Below are positions 49,768 to 58,449 of a DNA stretch of 64,000 nucleotides, in pieces (within the stretch, counting starts at the first letter, position 1; every line of letters begins with the position of its first letter). The notes beneath the pieces were generated by a model. It had not been told where the DNA came from. It saw nothing but the letters and a program-made list of their open reading frames with translations, and did not search any database. This stretch comes from Alteromonas sp047556435 (GTDB lineage Bacteria; Pseudomonadota; Gammaproteobacteria; Enterobacterales; Alteromonadaceae): assembly GCF_047556435.1 (NCBI RefSeq), contig NZ_CP180210.1:3720001-3784000 (forward strand), read 5' to 3'. A program made the translations under genes and the position numbers.

Positions 49768-50966
49768 TTTTTCAATTTTGAGCTAGTAGTTTTACGATTT
49801 TCGATACGTCCGTGACGTATAAAATGGATAAAAGGGTTAATTCCAGCCTGAGCAACGTCTTCATGTAGAGATAGGTAAGAGAGCGTATTGAAACTTGCAG
49901 AAGGATCTCTACCCTCATAAACTCCGTATAAAAAATAATGTAATATTGGCTCTATATTTTTTTGAGCAACATCAGTGTAACTATTTAAATAAAATTCTTT
50001 ATCAAAAAGACCACTTTTTTCGATCTCTTCAATTTCTTTACGAACCAGTTTTCTAAAACTCCGAGAACTTGAACGAAAGTTGTTTTTAGTATTTTGCACC
50101 GACGTAGTTAACCAAAGAAGTCTCAGCTTAATCTCATCTTTGTATTTACGGAACTCATTATCTCTCTTTAATGCCTGCTCCGCCTGCACTTCACACATTT
50201 CCTGTGCGAAGTGAAGTGATTTAATTATCTCTTGATTTTCTTTGTCGCGGGCTGATAATTTTTTTCTTTTAGTTTCCAGTTTACTCAAAACATTTTTATT
50301 ATCTTTGAGCAAGATTTCGTACTTTTCCTGTGACTGATGTAATGATTCGACCAATAAATCATTATCTTTAACTAATAAATCACATTTAGATTCGAGATTT
50401 TTAATATTTTCTTTTAATGAGTTAATTTGTTCAAGTAGAGCTTTATTATCACTTTTTAGCTTATTATTTTCTGTAATGAATGAAGTTATTTTTTCAGAAG
50501 GGATAGGTTGATCGAAATATTTAGTGCAATAAGACAACTTTTTATTAAGCCTATTTAATATTTCATTATTTGATACCAAATAGAACGCATAAAGCATCAT
50601 ATGACAGGCTACAGTTGTATGTACAATCTGCTCTATACAGTTGACATATTCTGAATCCACATTTCGCTTCAAGTCATCAGAAAGAATATCTGATGACACT
50701 AGTATTACATCATCTGTATACTTTAGCTTTAAAACTAGCAGTTTTTCATAGAATGACTCAAATAGAGGTAATGAATCAATAACTTGCGCATTCGTTTGTA
50801 GTTGAAGTCCTACTGCTCGCACTGGAGGGTCATAAATTATAGTAATAGGTCTCAACTGTGCGTTAATTGACTTATAAATTTCCTCTAGATCAGAATTAAA
50901 AGATGCATAGATCACCTGATCGCTATTCTCTGGTCTTGATTTTGCATTACTGATTGAAACAAACAT
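49764..50966 (-). CDS. Long coiled-coil protein with two C-terminal DV-motif repeats
   Basis: 400 residues. An N-terminal globular part (1-155) is unrecognised. Residues about 165-275 form a coiled coil. Two copies of a 35-residue motif follow: FDKEFYLNSYTDVAQ.. with EGRDP, and LSYLSLHEDVAQAGINP.. with HGRIENR. The same motif stands at the N-terminus of the 828-residue glycosyltransferase, so it may dock enzymes of this locus. First gene after the promoter of the operon. Confidence 0.62.
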   Translation of the reverse strand: MFVSISNAKSRPENSDQVIYASFNSDLEEIYKSINAQLRPITIIYDPPVRAVGLQLQTNAQVIDSLPLFESFYEKLLVLKLKYTDDVILVSSDILSDDLKRNVDSEYVNCIEQIVHTTVACHMMLYAFYLVSNNEILNRLNKKLSYCTKYFDQPIPSEKITSFITENNKLKSDNKALLEQINSLKENIKNLESKCDLLVKDNDLLVESLHQSQEKYEILLKDNKNVLSKLETKRKKLSARDKENQEIIKSLHFAQEMCEVQAEQALKRDNEFRKYKDEIKLRLLWLTTSVQNTKNNFRSSSRSFRKLVRKEIEEIEKSGLFDKEFYLNSYTDVAQKNIEPILHYFLYGVYEGRDPSASFNTLSYLSLHEDVAQAGINPFIHFIRHGRIENRKTTSSKLKN

Positions 50967-50996
50967 TCCTAGGCCTTCACACTACATCATTTCGAT

Positions 50997-51002
50997 ATTA
51001 TA
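50997..51002 (-). promoter_or_regulatory. Candidate -10 box for the glycan operon
   Basis: TATAAT on the minus strand, 31 bp before the start of the first glycan gene and downstream of the rplQ terminator. The -35 region is poor (TGTAAT with 17-bp spacing). Confidence 0.4.
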
Positions 51003-51115
51003 ACTTAAGCCATAAATTAATTACATGTAAGCTCAATCAATCAGTACACTTTTACAATTTCAATAACCTTTATTCACCCTTTATCAGTAAATACTTTGAA
51101 ATTAATAACAGCAAC

Positions 51116-51142
51116 AAAAAACCCCGCCTAAGCGGGGTTTTT
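51116..51142 (-). terminator. Terminator of the alpha operon
   Basis: CCCCGC-TTAG-GCGGGG with A/T runs on both sides, 44 bp after the rplQ stop; it separates ribosomal genes from the glycan locus and could work in both directions. Confidence 0.92.
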
Positions 51143-51185
51143 CAAATCTATCGAAGACCTAAGCCTAAGATAAAAGAGCAATTAC

Positions 51186-51587
51186 TTACTCTTCAGTTGC
51201 GTCTTCCGCTTCTTCAGCGACTTCTTCAACTGGACGGTCTACTAGCTCAACGAATGCCATAGGGGCATTGTCGCCTGCACGGAAACCGCATTTAAGAATG
51301 CGAGTGTAACCGCCTGGGCGAGCTTCGTAACGAGGACCAAGCTCGTTGAACAGTTTACCTACAACTTCTTTATCACCAGTGCGAGCGAAAGCCAGACGGC
51401 GGTTTGCAACGCTGTCTTCTTTAGCCATAGTGATAAGAGGCTCGATTACGCGACGTAATTCTTTCGCTTTTGGCAACGTCGTTTTAATCACTTCGTGCTT
51501 AACCAGTGAACCGGCCATGTTTTTGAACATAGCTTGACGATGGCTGCTGTTGCGATTCAACTGACGACCACTCTTACGATGGCGCAT
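51186..51587 (-). CDS. rplQ: 50S ribosomal protein L17
   Basis: 133 residues beginning MRHRKSGRQLNRNSSHR, the L17 signature. Last gene of the alpha operon. The C-terminus is a short acidic tail (EEVAEEAEDATEE) that extends beyond the conserved core. Confidence 0.97.
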   Translation of the reverse strand: MRHRKSGRQLNRNSSHRQAMFKNMAGSLVKHEVIKTTLPKAKELRRVIEPLITMAKEDSVANRRLAFARTGDKEVVGKLFNELGPRYEARPGGYTRILKCGFRAGDNAPMAFVELVDRPVEEVAEEAEDATEE

Positions 51588-51628
51588 AGTTTTATCCTTC
51601 TCTACAAATCAGTTTGATATAAACCTGA

Positions 51629-52615
51629 TTAATCTTTTTCAGCGATGCTCTCTGGTGGCCAGTTTTCCAGGCGCATGCCCAGAGACAGTCCACGAGATGC
51701 AAGAACATCTTTGATTTCAGTTAGCGATTTCTTACCAAGGTTAGGCGTCTTGAGTAGCTCAACCTCAGTGCGCTGTACCAGGTCACCAATGTACTGGATA
51801 GCTTCTGCTTTCAAACAGTTTGCAGAACGTACTGTCAGTTCCAGGTCATCAACCGGGCGAAGTAGAATCGGATCAAATTCCGGCTTCTCTTCTTTCGCTT
51901 CTGGCTCAGATACATCACGTAAATCTACGAATGCATCAAGCTGTTCAGCTAGGATAGTCGCAGAACGGCGGATCGCTTCTTCAGGATCCAAAGTACCGTT
52001 CGTCTCCATATCGATGATCAGTTTGTCTAAGTCTGTGCGTTGTTCAACACGGGCAGACTCAACAGTATATGCAATACGTTCAACTGGGCTGTATGAAGCG
52101 TCAACTAACAAACGACCAATTGGACGATCATCTTCTTCAGAGGAGCGACGCGTAGAAGCTGGTACATAACCACGGCCCATCTCAACTTTAATGCGCATGC
52201 TGATTTCAGCATCGCCAGTAAGCGTACAGACTACATGGTCAGGATTAACAATTTCTACATCGCCGTCATGCTGAATATCACCAGCAACAACAGGGCCAGC
52301 GCCAGATTTCACTAGTGTCAGGGTTGCCTCGTTTTTACCTTCAAGGCGAACCGCTAAACCTTTCAGATTTAGCAAGATCTCAATCACATCTTCCTGAACA
52401 CCTTCTTTGGTGCTGTACTCGTGTAGCACGCCGTCAATTTCAACCTCTGTTACTGCACAACCAGGCATGGATGACAGTAAGATGCGGCGCAGGGCGTTAC
52501 CCAGAGTGTGGCCAAAGCCGCGCTCCAGTGGTTCCAAAGTTACTTTGGCACGAGTAGGAGAAAGGTTTTCGATCTCAACTAATCTCGGTTTTAGGAATTC
52601 AGTCACAGAACCCAC
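51629..52615 (-). CDS. rpoA: RNA polymerase alpha subunit
   Basis: 328 residues: N-terminal dimerisation domain (LEPLERGFGHTLGNALRRILLSSMPG), linker, and C-terminal domain binding UP elements and activators (RSANCLKAEAIQYIGDL, TPNLGKKSLTEIKDVLASRGL). Follows rpsD by 22 bp. Confidence 0.98.
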   Translation of the reverse strand: MGSVTEFLKPRLVEIENLSPTRAKVTLEPLERGFGHTLGNALRRILLSSMPGCAVTEVEIDGVLHEYSTKEGVQEDVIEILLNLKGLAVRLEGKNEATLTLVKSGAGPVVAGDIQHDGDVEIVNPDHVVCTLTGDAEISMRIKVEMGRGYVPASTRRSSEEDDRPIGRLLVDASYSPVERIAYTVESARVEQRTDLDKLIIDMETNGTLDPEEAIRRSATILAEQLDAFVDLRDVSEPEAKEEKPEFDPILLRPVDDLELTVRSANCLKAEAIQYIGDLVQRTEVELLKTPNLGKKSLTEIKDVLASRGLSLGMRLENWPPESIAEKD

Positions 52616-52637
52616 AATGCTTCCTCTTTAGTTAGCT

Positions 52638-53258
52638 TTACTTAGAGTAAAGTTCGACGATCAACTGTTCGTTAATATCGGCAGACAGGTCAGTTCTTTC
52701 AGGAATACGCTTGAACGTACCTTCCATCTTGTTGCTGTCTACTTCAATCCAGGTTGGCTTCTCACGTTGGTCAGCCAGTTCCAAAGCAGCCACGATGCGC
52801 GATTGCTTCTTAGCTTTTTCACGAACAGAAACCACGTCTTCGGCAGTAACGTTATAAGATGGAATGTTTACCACTTTGCCATTAACCATAATCGCTTTGT
52901 GGCTAACCAGCTGACGCGCTTCCGCACGAGTGCTGGCAAATCCCATCCGGTAAACTACGTTATCAAGACGCTGCTCAAGAAGTTGCAACAGGTTTTCACC
53001 GGTGTTGCCTTTCAGACGAGCTGCTTCTTTATAGTAGTTACGGAATTGCTTTTCCAATACGCCATACATACGACGTACTTTTTGCTTCTCACGCAGCTGA
53101 ACACCGTAGTCAGACAAACGGCCACGACGGGCACCATGCTGACCAGGCGCTGTATCGATTTTACATTTAGAATCGATTGCGCGAACGCCGCTTTTCAGGA
53201 ACAGGTCTGTTCCTTCGCGACGGCTAAGTTTGAGTTTAGGACCCAAATATCTTGCCAT
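52638..53258 (-). CDS. rpsD: 30S ribosomal protein S4
   Basis: 206 residues, zinc-free form with the S4 RNA-binding domain (RLDNVVYRMGFASTRAEARQLVSH). Primary 16S binder; in E. coli it represses the alpha operon by binding the leader. Confidence 0.98.
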   Translation of the reverse strand: MARYLGPKLKLSRREGTDLFLKSGVRAIDSKCKIDTAPGQHGARRGRLSDYGVQLREKQKVRRMYGVLEKQFRNYYKEAARLKGNTGENLLQLLEQRLDNVVYRMGFASTRAEARQLVSHKAIMVNGKVVNIPSYNVTAEDVVSVREKAKKQSRIVAALELADQREKPTWIEVDSNKMEGTFKRIPERTDLSADINEQLIVELYSK

Positions 53259-53282
53259 GATCTTTCTCCAACTGTCCGTCGA

Positions 53283-53675
53283 TTAAACGCGACGTTTTTT
53301 CGGTGGACGACAACCGTTGTGAGGAATAGGGGTCACATCGGTAATGTTTGTGATCTTATAACCTGTTGCGTTAAGCGCACGGATCGCAGACTCACGGCCT
53401 GGACCTGGACCTTTAACGAATACTTCAAGGTTCTTCAGACCGTATTCTTGTGCGGCTACGCCAGCACGCTCAGCAGCTACCTGTGCAGCAAATGGGGTAG
53501 ATTTACGTGAACCACGGAAACCTGAACCACCAGAAGTTGCCCATGCAAGTGCATTGCCTTGACGGTCTGTGATAGTCACAATTGTGTTGTTGAAAGACGC
53601 ATGGATATGAGCCATACCGTCTGCAACCTGACGTTTTGCGCGTTTACGCGTACTACGAGTAGGTGCTTTTGCCAT
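53283..53675 (-). CDS. rpsK: 30S ribosomal protein S11
   Basis: 130 residues with HIHASFNNTIVTITDRQGN and the C-terminal PHNGCRPPKKRRV, where the Asn-Gly is the known isoaspartate site. Between rpsM and rpsD. Confidence 0.98.
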   Translation of the reverse strand: MAKAPTRSTRKRAKRQVADGMAHIHASFNNTIVTITDRQGNALAWATSGGSGFRGSRKSTPFAAQVAAERAGVAAQEYGLKNLEVFVKGPGPGRESAIRALNATGYKITNITDVTPIPHNGCRPPKKRRV

Positions 53676-53691
53676 AACTTAACTCCCCCGC

Positions 53692-54048
53692 TTACTTCTT
53701 AATTGGCTTACGAGGACCTTTACGGGTACGCGCATTAGTTTTAGTGCGCTGACCACGTAGAGGCAAGCTACGACGGTGGCGGATGCCACGGAAGCAACCC
53801 AGGTCCATCAAACGTTTGATGCTCATTGATACTTCACGACGAAGATCACCTTCAACAGTGAATTTCGCCACTTCATCACGAAGCTTGTCGATAGTAGCTT
53901 CGTCTAACTCTTTGATTTTTGTATTTTCTGCAACACCAGCGCCTGCACAGATGCTTTTCGCACGTGTAGGACCAACGCCATAGATTGCTTGGATAGCAAT
54001 CACAGCGTGCTTGTGTTCAGGAATGTTAATGCCAGCGATACGGGCCAT
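53692..54048 (-). CDS. rpsM: 30S ribosomal protein S13
   Basis: 118 residues from ATG 54048 (MARIAGINIPEHKHAVIA); the frame extends three codons further but the family start is here. RGIRHRRSLPLRGQRT is the conserved C-terminal segment. First gene of the alpha operon. Confidence 0.97.
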   Translation of the reverse strand: MARIAGINIPEHKHAVIAIQAIYGVGPTRAKSICAGAGVAENTKIKELDEATIDKLRDEVAKFTVEGDLRREVSMSIKRLMDLGCFRGIRHRRSLPLRGQRTKTNARTRKGPRKPIKK

Positions 54049-54070
54049 TAACAGCACTCCTCTAATTATT

Positions 54071-54112
54071 GTCGACGACCTAAAAAGCCCGATAGGATAC
54101 TTACCCGTCGAC
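54071..54112 (-). promoter_or_regulatory. Possible S4 leader element of the alpha operon
   Basis: GTCGAC at 54071-54076 and 54107-54112 can pair around a structured loop just before rpsM, where E. coli has the S4-binding pseudoknot. Structural equivalence is inferred from position only. Confidence 0.35.
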
Positions 54113-54152
54113 TAAATTGCAAATTAAGGTCCAGATTACTGCAAGCAAGACA

Positions 54153-54176
54153 GCAGAACCTGATGTCAGGTTCTGC
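54153..54176 (-). other. Hairpin between spc and alpha operons
   Basis: GCAGAACCTG-ACAT-CAGGTTCTGC, perfect 10-bp stem 36 nt after rpmJ, without a T run. It may partly terminate the spc transcript or be a processing site. Confidence 0.6.
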
Positions 54177-54211
54177 TTACACTTTCATGCGTATATTCTG
54201 TACCGCGTAGA

Positions 54212-54328
54212 TTAGCCTTGACGCTGCTTATGCTTAGGGTCAGAACTGCAAATTACACGCACAACACCGTTGCGCTTGATGACTTTGCAGTTACGGCAAA
54301 TCTTTTTTACTGATGCACGAACTTTCAT
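54212..54328 (-). CDS. rpmJ: 50S ribosomal protein L36
   Basis: 38 residues, [19 protein letters not shown]... ending KHKQRQG. Zinc ligands C11, C14, C27 and H33 are present (zinc-binding form). Last gene of the spc operon, 25 bp after secY. Confidence 0.97.
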
Positions 54329-54352
54329 TACATCACTCCGTAGTAGGCTAAC

Positions 54353-55672
54353 TTAGCGGCCGTAGCCTTTAAGATTAGCTTTCTTCAGAACAGACTCATA
54401 TTGACTGGACATCAAATGTGTCTGCACCTGCGCCATAAAGTCCATGATAACTACCACAATAATCAGAAGCGACGTACCACCGAAGTAGAACGGCACATTC
54501 CAGGCAATCAGCATGAATTCAGGCACCAAACAAATAAAGGTTATGTAAAGTGCGCCAGCCAGTGTCAGACGAGTCATTACCTTATCGATATAACGCGACG
54601 TTTGCTCACCCGGGCGGATGCCAGGGATAAACGCGCCAGACTTCTTCAGGTTGTCTGCTGTATCACGCGGGTTGAAAACCAACGCCGTGTAGAAGAAGCA
54701 GAAGAAGATAATCGCAGCTGCATATAACATCACGTACAGCGGCTGACCAGGAGAGAGCATAAGCGCTACATCCTGCAACCACGCTGTAGATTCATTCTGA
54801 CCAAACCATCCTGCGATGGTTCCGGGGAACAGAATGATGCTGGACGCAAAGATAGGTGGAATAACACCAGCCATGTTGACTTTAAGTGGTAAGTGCGTGC
54901 TTTGCGCTGCAAAGACCTTACGGCCCTGTTGACGCTTCGCATAATTCACCACAATTCTGCGCTGTGCACGTTCAACGAACACAACCAGGTAAGTCAGGCC
55001 AATAACAATCACACCGATCAGTAACAGGAACAGCATATTAATGTCGCCCTGTCTTGCTTGTTCCGCAGTCTGGCCTATCGCTGTTGGCAGACCGGCAACA
55101 ATACCAGCAAAGATCAATATAGAGATACCGTTACCAATACCTCGTTCAGTAATTTGCTCACCTAGCCACATCAGGAACATAGTTCCTGTGACTAAGCTCA
55201 CTACTGCCGTAAAGTAAAATCCGAAGCCAGGACTTATCACCAATCCATTAATCAGGTTGGGCAGACCGGTCGCAATTCCAATTGACTGGAACGTAGCCAG
55301 AATCAGCGTTAAGTAACGCGTGTACTGACTAATTTTACGACGACCTGCTTCACCTTCTTTTTTAAGCTCCATCATCGGTGGATGAACCACCGAGAGCAAC
55401 TGCATAATAATGGACGCAGTAATGTATGGCATAATGCCCAAAGCCAGAACGGACGCTCGCTCAAGAGCACCACCCGAGAACATGTTAAACATTTCTACGA
55501 TGGTGCCTTTTTGTTGTTCGAACAACTGTGCAAGGACCGCAGGATCGATACCAGGAATAGGCACGTATGAGCCTAGTCTGAATACTACGATCGCACCAAG
55601 TACGAACAACAATCTTGATTTCAGCTCACTCAGGCCGCTTTTGGCGCCTGAGTCCAATCCTGGTTTAGCCAT
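54353..55672 (-). CDS. secY: Preprotein translocase subunit SecY
   Basis: 439 residues, ten membrane helices. Central channel of the Sec translocon. Signatures GIMPYITASIIMQLL and GIRPGEQTSRYIDKVMTRLT are intact. Between rplO and rpmJ. Confidence 0.98.
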   Translation of the reverse strand: MAKPGLDSGAKSGLSELKSRLLFVLGAIVVFRLGSYVPIPGIDPAVLAQLFEQQKGTIVEMFNMFSGGALERASVLALGIMPYITASIIMQLLSVVHPPMMELKKEGEAGRRKISQYTRYLTLILATFQSIGIATGLPNLINGLVISPGFGFYFTAVVSLVTGTMFLMWLGEQITERGIGNGISILIFAGIVAGLPTAIGQTAEQARQGDINMLFLLLIGVIVIGLTYLVVFVERAQRRIVVNYAKRQQGRKVFAAQSTHLPLKVNMAGVIPPIFASSIILFPGTIAGWFGQNESTAWLQDVALMLSPGQPLYVMLYAAAIIFFCFFYTALVFNPRDTADNLKKSGAFIPGIRPGEQTSRYIDKVMTRLTLAGALYITFICLVPEFMLIAWNVPFYFGGTSLLIIVVVIMDFMAQVQTHLMSSQYESVLKKANLKGYGR

Positions 55673-55677
55673 CTAGC

Positions 55678-56112
55678 TTATTCCTCTACTTTACCGCCAG
55701 CAGCTTCAATCGCTTCTTTAGCGCCTTTAGTAACCTTCAACCCGCTTACCGTTACCGCGCGTGATACTTCACCGCTCTTAACGACTTTGACAAACTGCAT
55801 TTCTTTCTTAACAAGACCTGCGGCTTTCAAAGTTTCAAGAGAAACGGTATCACCTTCTACCTTCGCGATTTCAGTCAGTGTAACCTGGTCAGAAACCATG
55901 CCTTTACGTGACGTAAAACCGAACTTAGGCAGACGACGCTGGATTGGCATCTGACCACCTTCAAATCCTGGCTTAACAGTACCACCTGAACGGCTTTTCT
56001 GTCCCTTGTGACCACGGCCACCGGTTTTACCAAGACCTGAGCCGATACCACGGCCAAGACGCTTAGCTGAATGTTTTGCTCCTGGTGCAGGAGAAATATC
56101 GTTCAAACGCAT
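55678..56112 (-). CDS. rplO: 50S ribosomal protein L15
   Basis: 144 residues; Gly/Lys-rich N-terminus (GRGIGSGLGKTGGRGHKGQKSR region) and GFEGGQMPIQRRLPKFGF are diagnostic. 3 bp after rpmD. Confidence 0.97.
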   Translation of the reverse strand: MRLNDISPAPGAKHSAKRLGRGIGSGLGKTGGRGHKGQKSRSGGTVKPGFEGGQMPIQRRLPKFGFTSRKGMVSDQVTLTEIAKVEGDTVSLETLKAAGLVKKEMQFVKVVKSGEVSRAVTVSGLKVTKGAKEAIEAAGGKVEE

Positions 56113-56115
56113 ATC

Positions 56116-56295
56116 TTATTCCTCCACTATCTCAACCATGTAATTTACACGGTTGATCATGCCACGTACTGCTGGGGTGTCTTCCAGTTCACGGACATGG
56201 TTGATTTTACGCAGGCCTAGGCCCTTAAGCGTCGCTTTGTGCTTTGGCAGTCTGCCAATCGCACTTTTCGTTTGCTTTACTTTAATCGTTGCCAT
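56116..56295 (-). CDS. rpmD: 50S ribosomal protein L30
   Basis: 59 residues, MATIKVKQTKSAIGRLPKH to NYMVEIVEE, the short bacterial L30. Between rpsE and rplO. Confidence 0.97.
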   Translation of the reverse strand: MATIKVKQTKSAIGRLPKHKATLKGLGLRKINHVRELEDTPAVRGMINRVNYMVEIVEE

Positions 56296-56301
56296 GTCTG
56301 A

Positions 56302-56802
56302 TTACCCCAAAATCTCTTCTACAGACAATCCACGCTTAGCGGCAACTTGTGCTGGAGAATTCATCTCTGTCAGCGCGTTGATAGTTGCACGTACCACGTT
56401 GATTGGGTTTGTAGAGCCGTAACATTTTGAAAGTACGTTCTGTACACCAGCTACTTCAAGTACTGCACGCATTGCACCGCCGGCGATGATACCGGTACCT
56501 TCTGATGCAGGCTGCATGTAAACTTTAGAGCCAGAGTGACGACCTTTAATCGGGTGCTGCAGTGTGTGGCCGTTTAAGTCAACGTCAACCATGTTGCGAC
56601 GTGCTTTTTCCATAGCTTTCTGGATTGCAGCAGGCACTTCACGTGCTTTACCGTAACCGAAACCTACGCGACCATTACCGTCACCCACTACTGTCAATGC
56701 AGTGAAACTGAAGATACGACCACCTTTAACCACTTTAGATACGCGGTTAACAGCAATCAATTTCTCTAACAGTTCACCGTTCTGAACTTCTTGTTTAGCC
56801 AT
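56302..56802 (-). CDS. rpsE: 30S ribosomal protein S5
   Basis: 166 residues; VNRVSKVVKGGRIFSFTALTV and GSGTG-like EGTGIIAGGAMRAVLE are conserved. Contributes to translational accuracy and helicase activity at the mRNA entry. Confidence 0.98.
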   Translation of the reverse strand: MAKQEVQNGELLEKLIAVNRVSKVVKGGRIFSFTALTVVGDGNGRVGFGYGKAREVPAAIQKAMEKARRNMVDVDLNGHTLQHPIKGRHSGSKVYMQPASEGTGIIAGGAMRAVLEVAGVQNVLSKCYGSTNPINVVRATINALTEMNSPAQVAAKRGLSVEEILG

Positions 56803-56811
56803 TATAAACTC

Positions 56812-57165
56812 CTAGAACTGAAGGCCAGCTTCGCGAGCTGCATCAGCCAATGCTTTCACGCGACCGTGGTATTTAAACCCGCTACGATCGAAGGCCACAT
56901 CTTTGATGCCTTTCTCGATTGCACGTTCTGCGATTGCTTTACCGACTTTCGCCGCTGCTTCAGCGTTACCAGTTGATTTCAGATCTTTCGCAAGATCTTT
57001 TTCAACAGTAGAAGCCGCTGCCAATACTTCAGCACCGCTAGGAGCGATTAACTGAGCATAGATGTGGCGAGGTGTACGGTTTACAACCAAGCGATGCGCG
57101 GCCAGTTCACGAATTTTTGCTCGTGCGCGAGTTGCGCGACGAATGCGAGCTGTTTTCTTATCCAT
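56812..57165 (-). CDS. rplR: 50S ribosomal protein L18
   Basis: 117 residues from ATG 57165 (MDKKTARIRRATRARAKI), the family start; the upstream ATG at 57177 abuts the rplF stop. Binds 5S rRNA. Confidence 0.97.
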   Translation of the reverse strand: MDKKTARIRRATRARAKIRELAAHRLVVNRTPRHIYAQLIAPSGAEVLAAASTVEKDLAKDLKSTGNAEAAAKVGKAIAERAIEKGIKDVAFDRSGFKYHGRVKALADAAREAGLQF

Positions 57166-57177
57166 CGTATCACCCAC

Positions 57178-57711
57178 CTACTTTTTCTTAGCTTCTTTAC
57201 GACGTACGTGCTCGTCTGCATAGCGAACACCTTTGCCTTTGTAAGGCTCTGGTGGACGGTACGCGCGGATGTTCGCCGCAACCTGTCCTACCACCTGCTT
57301 ATCGGCGCCTTTGACGACGATTTCAGTTTGGCTAGGAGTTTCAACCGTAATGCCTTCTGGCATTTCGTATACTACAGGGTGTGAGAAACCAAGCGTCAGG
57401 TTCAGTTTGGCACCTTGTGCTTGCGCACGGTAACCAACACCGTTTAGCTGAAGCTTTCTCTCAAAACCTTCTGAAACACCTTGAATCATGCTGTTCAGAA
57501 TTGCACGTACAGTACCTGCTTGTGCCCAACCATCTGCAAAGCCTTCGCGAGGAAGTGCTTTTAACTGGTTATCTTCCTGAACCACTTCAACGGCATCGTT
57601 GAAGACACGGCTCAAAGTGCCATTTTTGCCTTTTACAGAGACTTCTTGACCAGAAATAGAAATTTCTACACCTGATACTACGTCTACCGGGGCTTTTGCT
57701 ACTCGTGACAT
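57178..57711 (-). CDS. rplF: 50S ribosomal protein L6
   Basis: 177 residues, MSRVAKAPVDVVSGVEISI start and the C-terminal RAYRPPEPYKGKGVRYADE signature. Confidence 0.98.
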   Translation of the reverse strand: MSRVAKAPVDVVSGVEISISGQEVSVKGKNGTLSRVFNDAVEVVQEDNQLKALPREGFADGWAQAGTVRAILNSMIQGVSEGFERKLQLNGVGYRAQAQGAKLNLTLGFSHPVVYEMPEGITVETPSQTEIVVKGADKQVVGQVAANIRAYRPPEPYKGKGVRYADEHVRRKEAKKK

Positions 57712-57725
57712 TTCAACTCCTCCGA

Positions 57726-58118
57726 TTACGCTACATAACCGATGATCTCACCGCCCATGCCAGCATTACGCGCTGCACGGTCAGTCATCACACCTTTAGA
57801 AGTTGACACGATTGCTACGCCCAGTCCGCCCATTACTTTTGGCAGCTCATCTTTTTTCTTATAGATGCGCAGGCCAGGACGGCTAACACGTTCGATAGTG
57901 TCAATTACTTGCTTACCTTCGAAGTACTTAAGTGTTACTTCAAGAGTAGGCTTAACGTCACCAGAAACAGCAAAGTCAGTGATGTAACCTTCTGCTTTCA
58001 ACACACCTGCGATAGCAACACGCAGTTTAGATGAAGGCATAGTTACAGAAACTTTCTGTGCCATCTGGCCGTTACGGATGCGGGTAAACATATCCGCGAT
58101 AGGATCTTGCATGCTCAT
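57726..58118 (-). CDS. rpsH: 30S ribosomal protein S8
   Basis: 130 residues with MQDPIADMFTRIRNGQ and the C-terminal GVMTDRAARNAGMGGEIIG. In E. coli S8 represses the spc operon at rplE. Confidence 0.98.
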   Translation of the reverse strand: MSMQDPIADMFTRIRNGQMAQKVSVTMPSSKLRVAIAGVLKAEGYITDFAVSGDVKPTLEVTLKYFEGKQVIDTIERVSRPGLRIYKKKDELPKVMGGLGVAIVSTSKGVMTDRAARNAGMGGEIIGYVA

Positions 58119-58130
58119 TTTAGCTACTCC

Positions 58131-58436
58131 TTACCAGCTGGCTTTTTTCAGGCCAGGGACTTCACCGCGCATCGCTGCTTCACGCAGCTTGATACGGCTA
58201 AGACCGAATTTGCGTAGGTAACCATGTGGACGACCAGTAATGTTACAGCGGTTTTGCTGACGTGATTTACTGCTGTCACGTGGTAGTTGTTGTAGCTTCA
58301 GAACAGCATCCCAACGCTCTTCTTCAGATGCGTTAACGTCGCTGATAATCGCTTTAAGTGCGGCACGTTTTTCAGCGTACTTAGCTACTAGCTTTGCACG
58401 CTTGACTTCACGAGCCTTCATTGATTCTTTTGCCAT
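58131..58436 (-). CDS. rpsN: 30S ribosomal protein S14 (zinc-independent form)
   Basis: 101 residues; the long form, with NRCNITGRPHGYLRKFGLSR and no zinc-binding cysteine pairs. Between rplE and rpsH. Confidence 0.97.
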   Translation of the reverse strand: MAKESMKAREVKRAKLVAKYAEKRAALKAIISDVNASEEERWDAVLKLQQLPRDSSKSRQQNRCNITGRPHGYLRKFGLSRIKLREAAMRGEVPGLKKASW

Positions 58437-58449
58437 AACCCTACACCCC

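Noticed and set aside
26874..50966. Prophage or integrative element around the glycan locus
   Set aside because: No integrase, attachment repeats, or phage structural genes; only IS3-family elements are found.
26428..50966. JUMPstart/ops element for RfaH control of the glycan operon
   Set aside because: No GGCGGTAG-like ops sequence was noticed near the candidate promoter at 50997-51002 or elsewhere in the untranslated regions.
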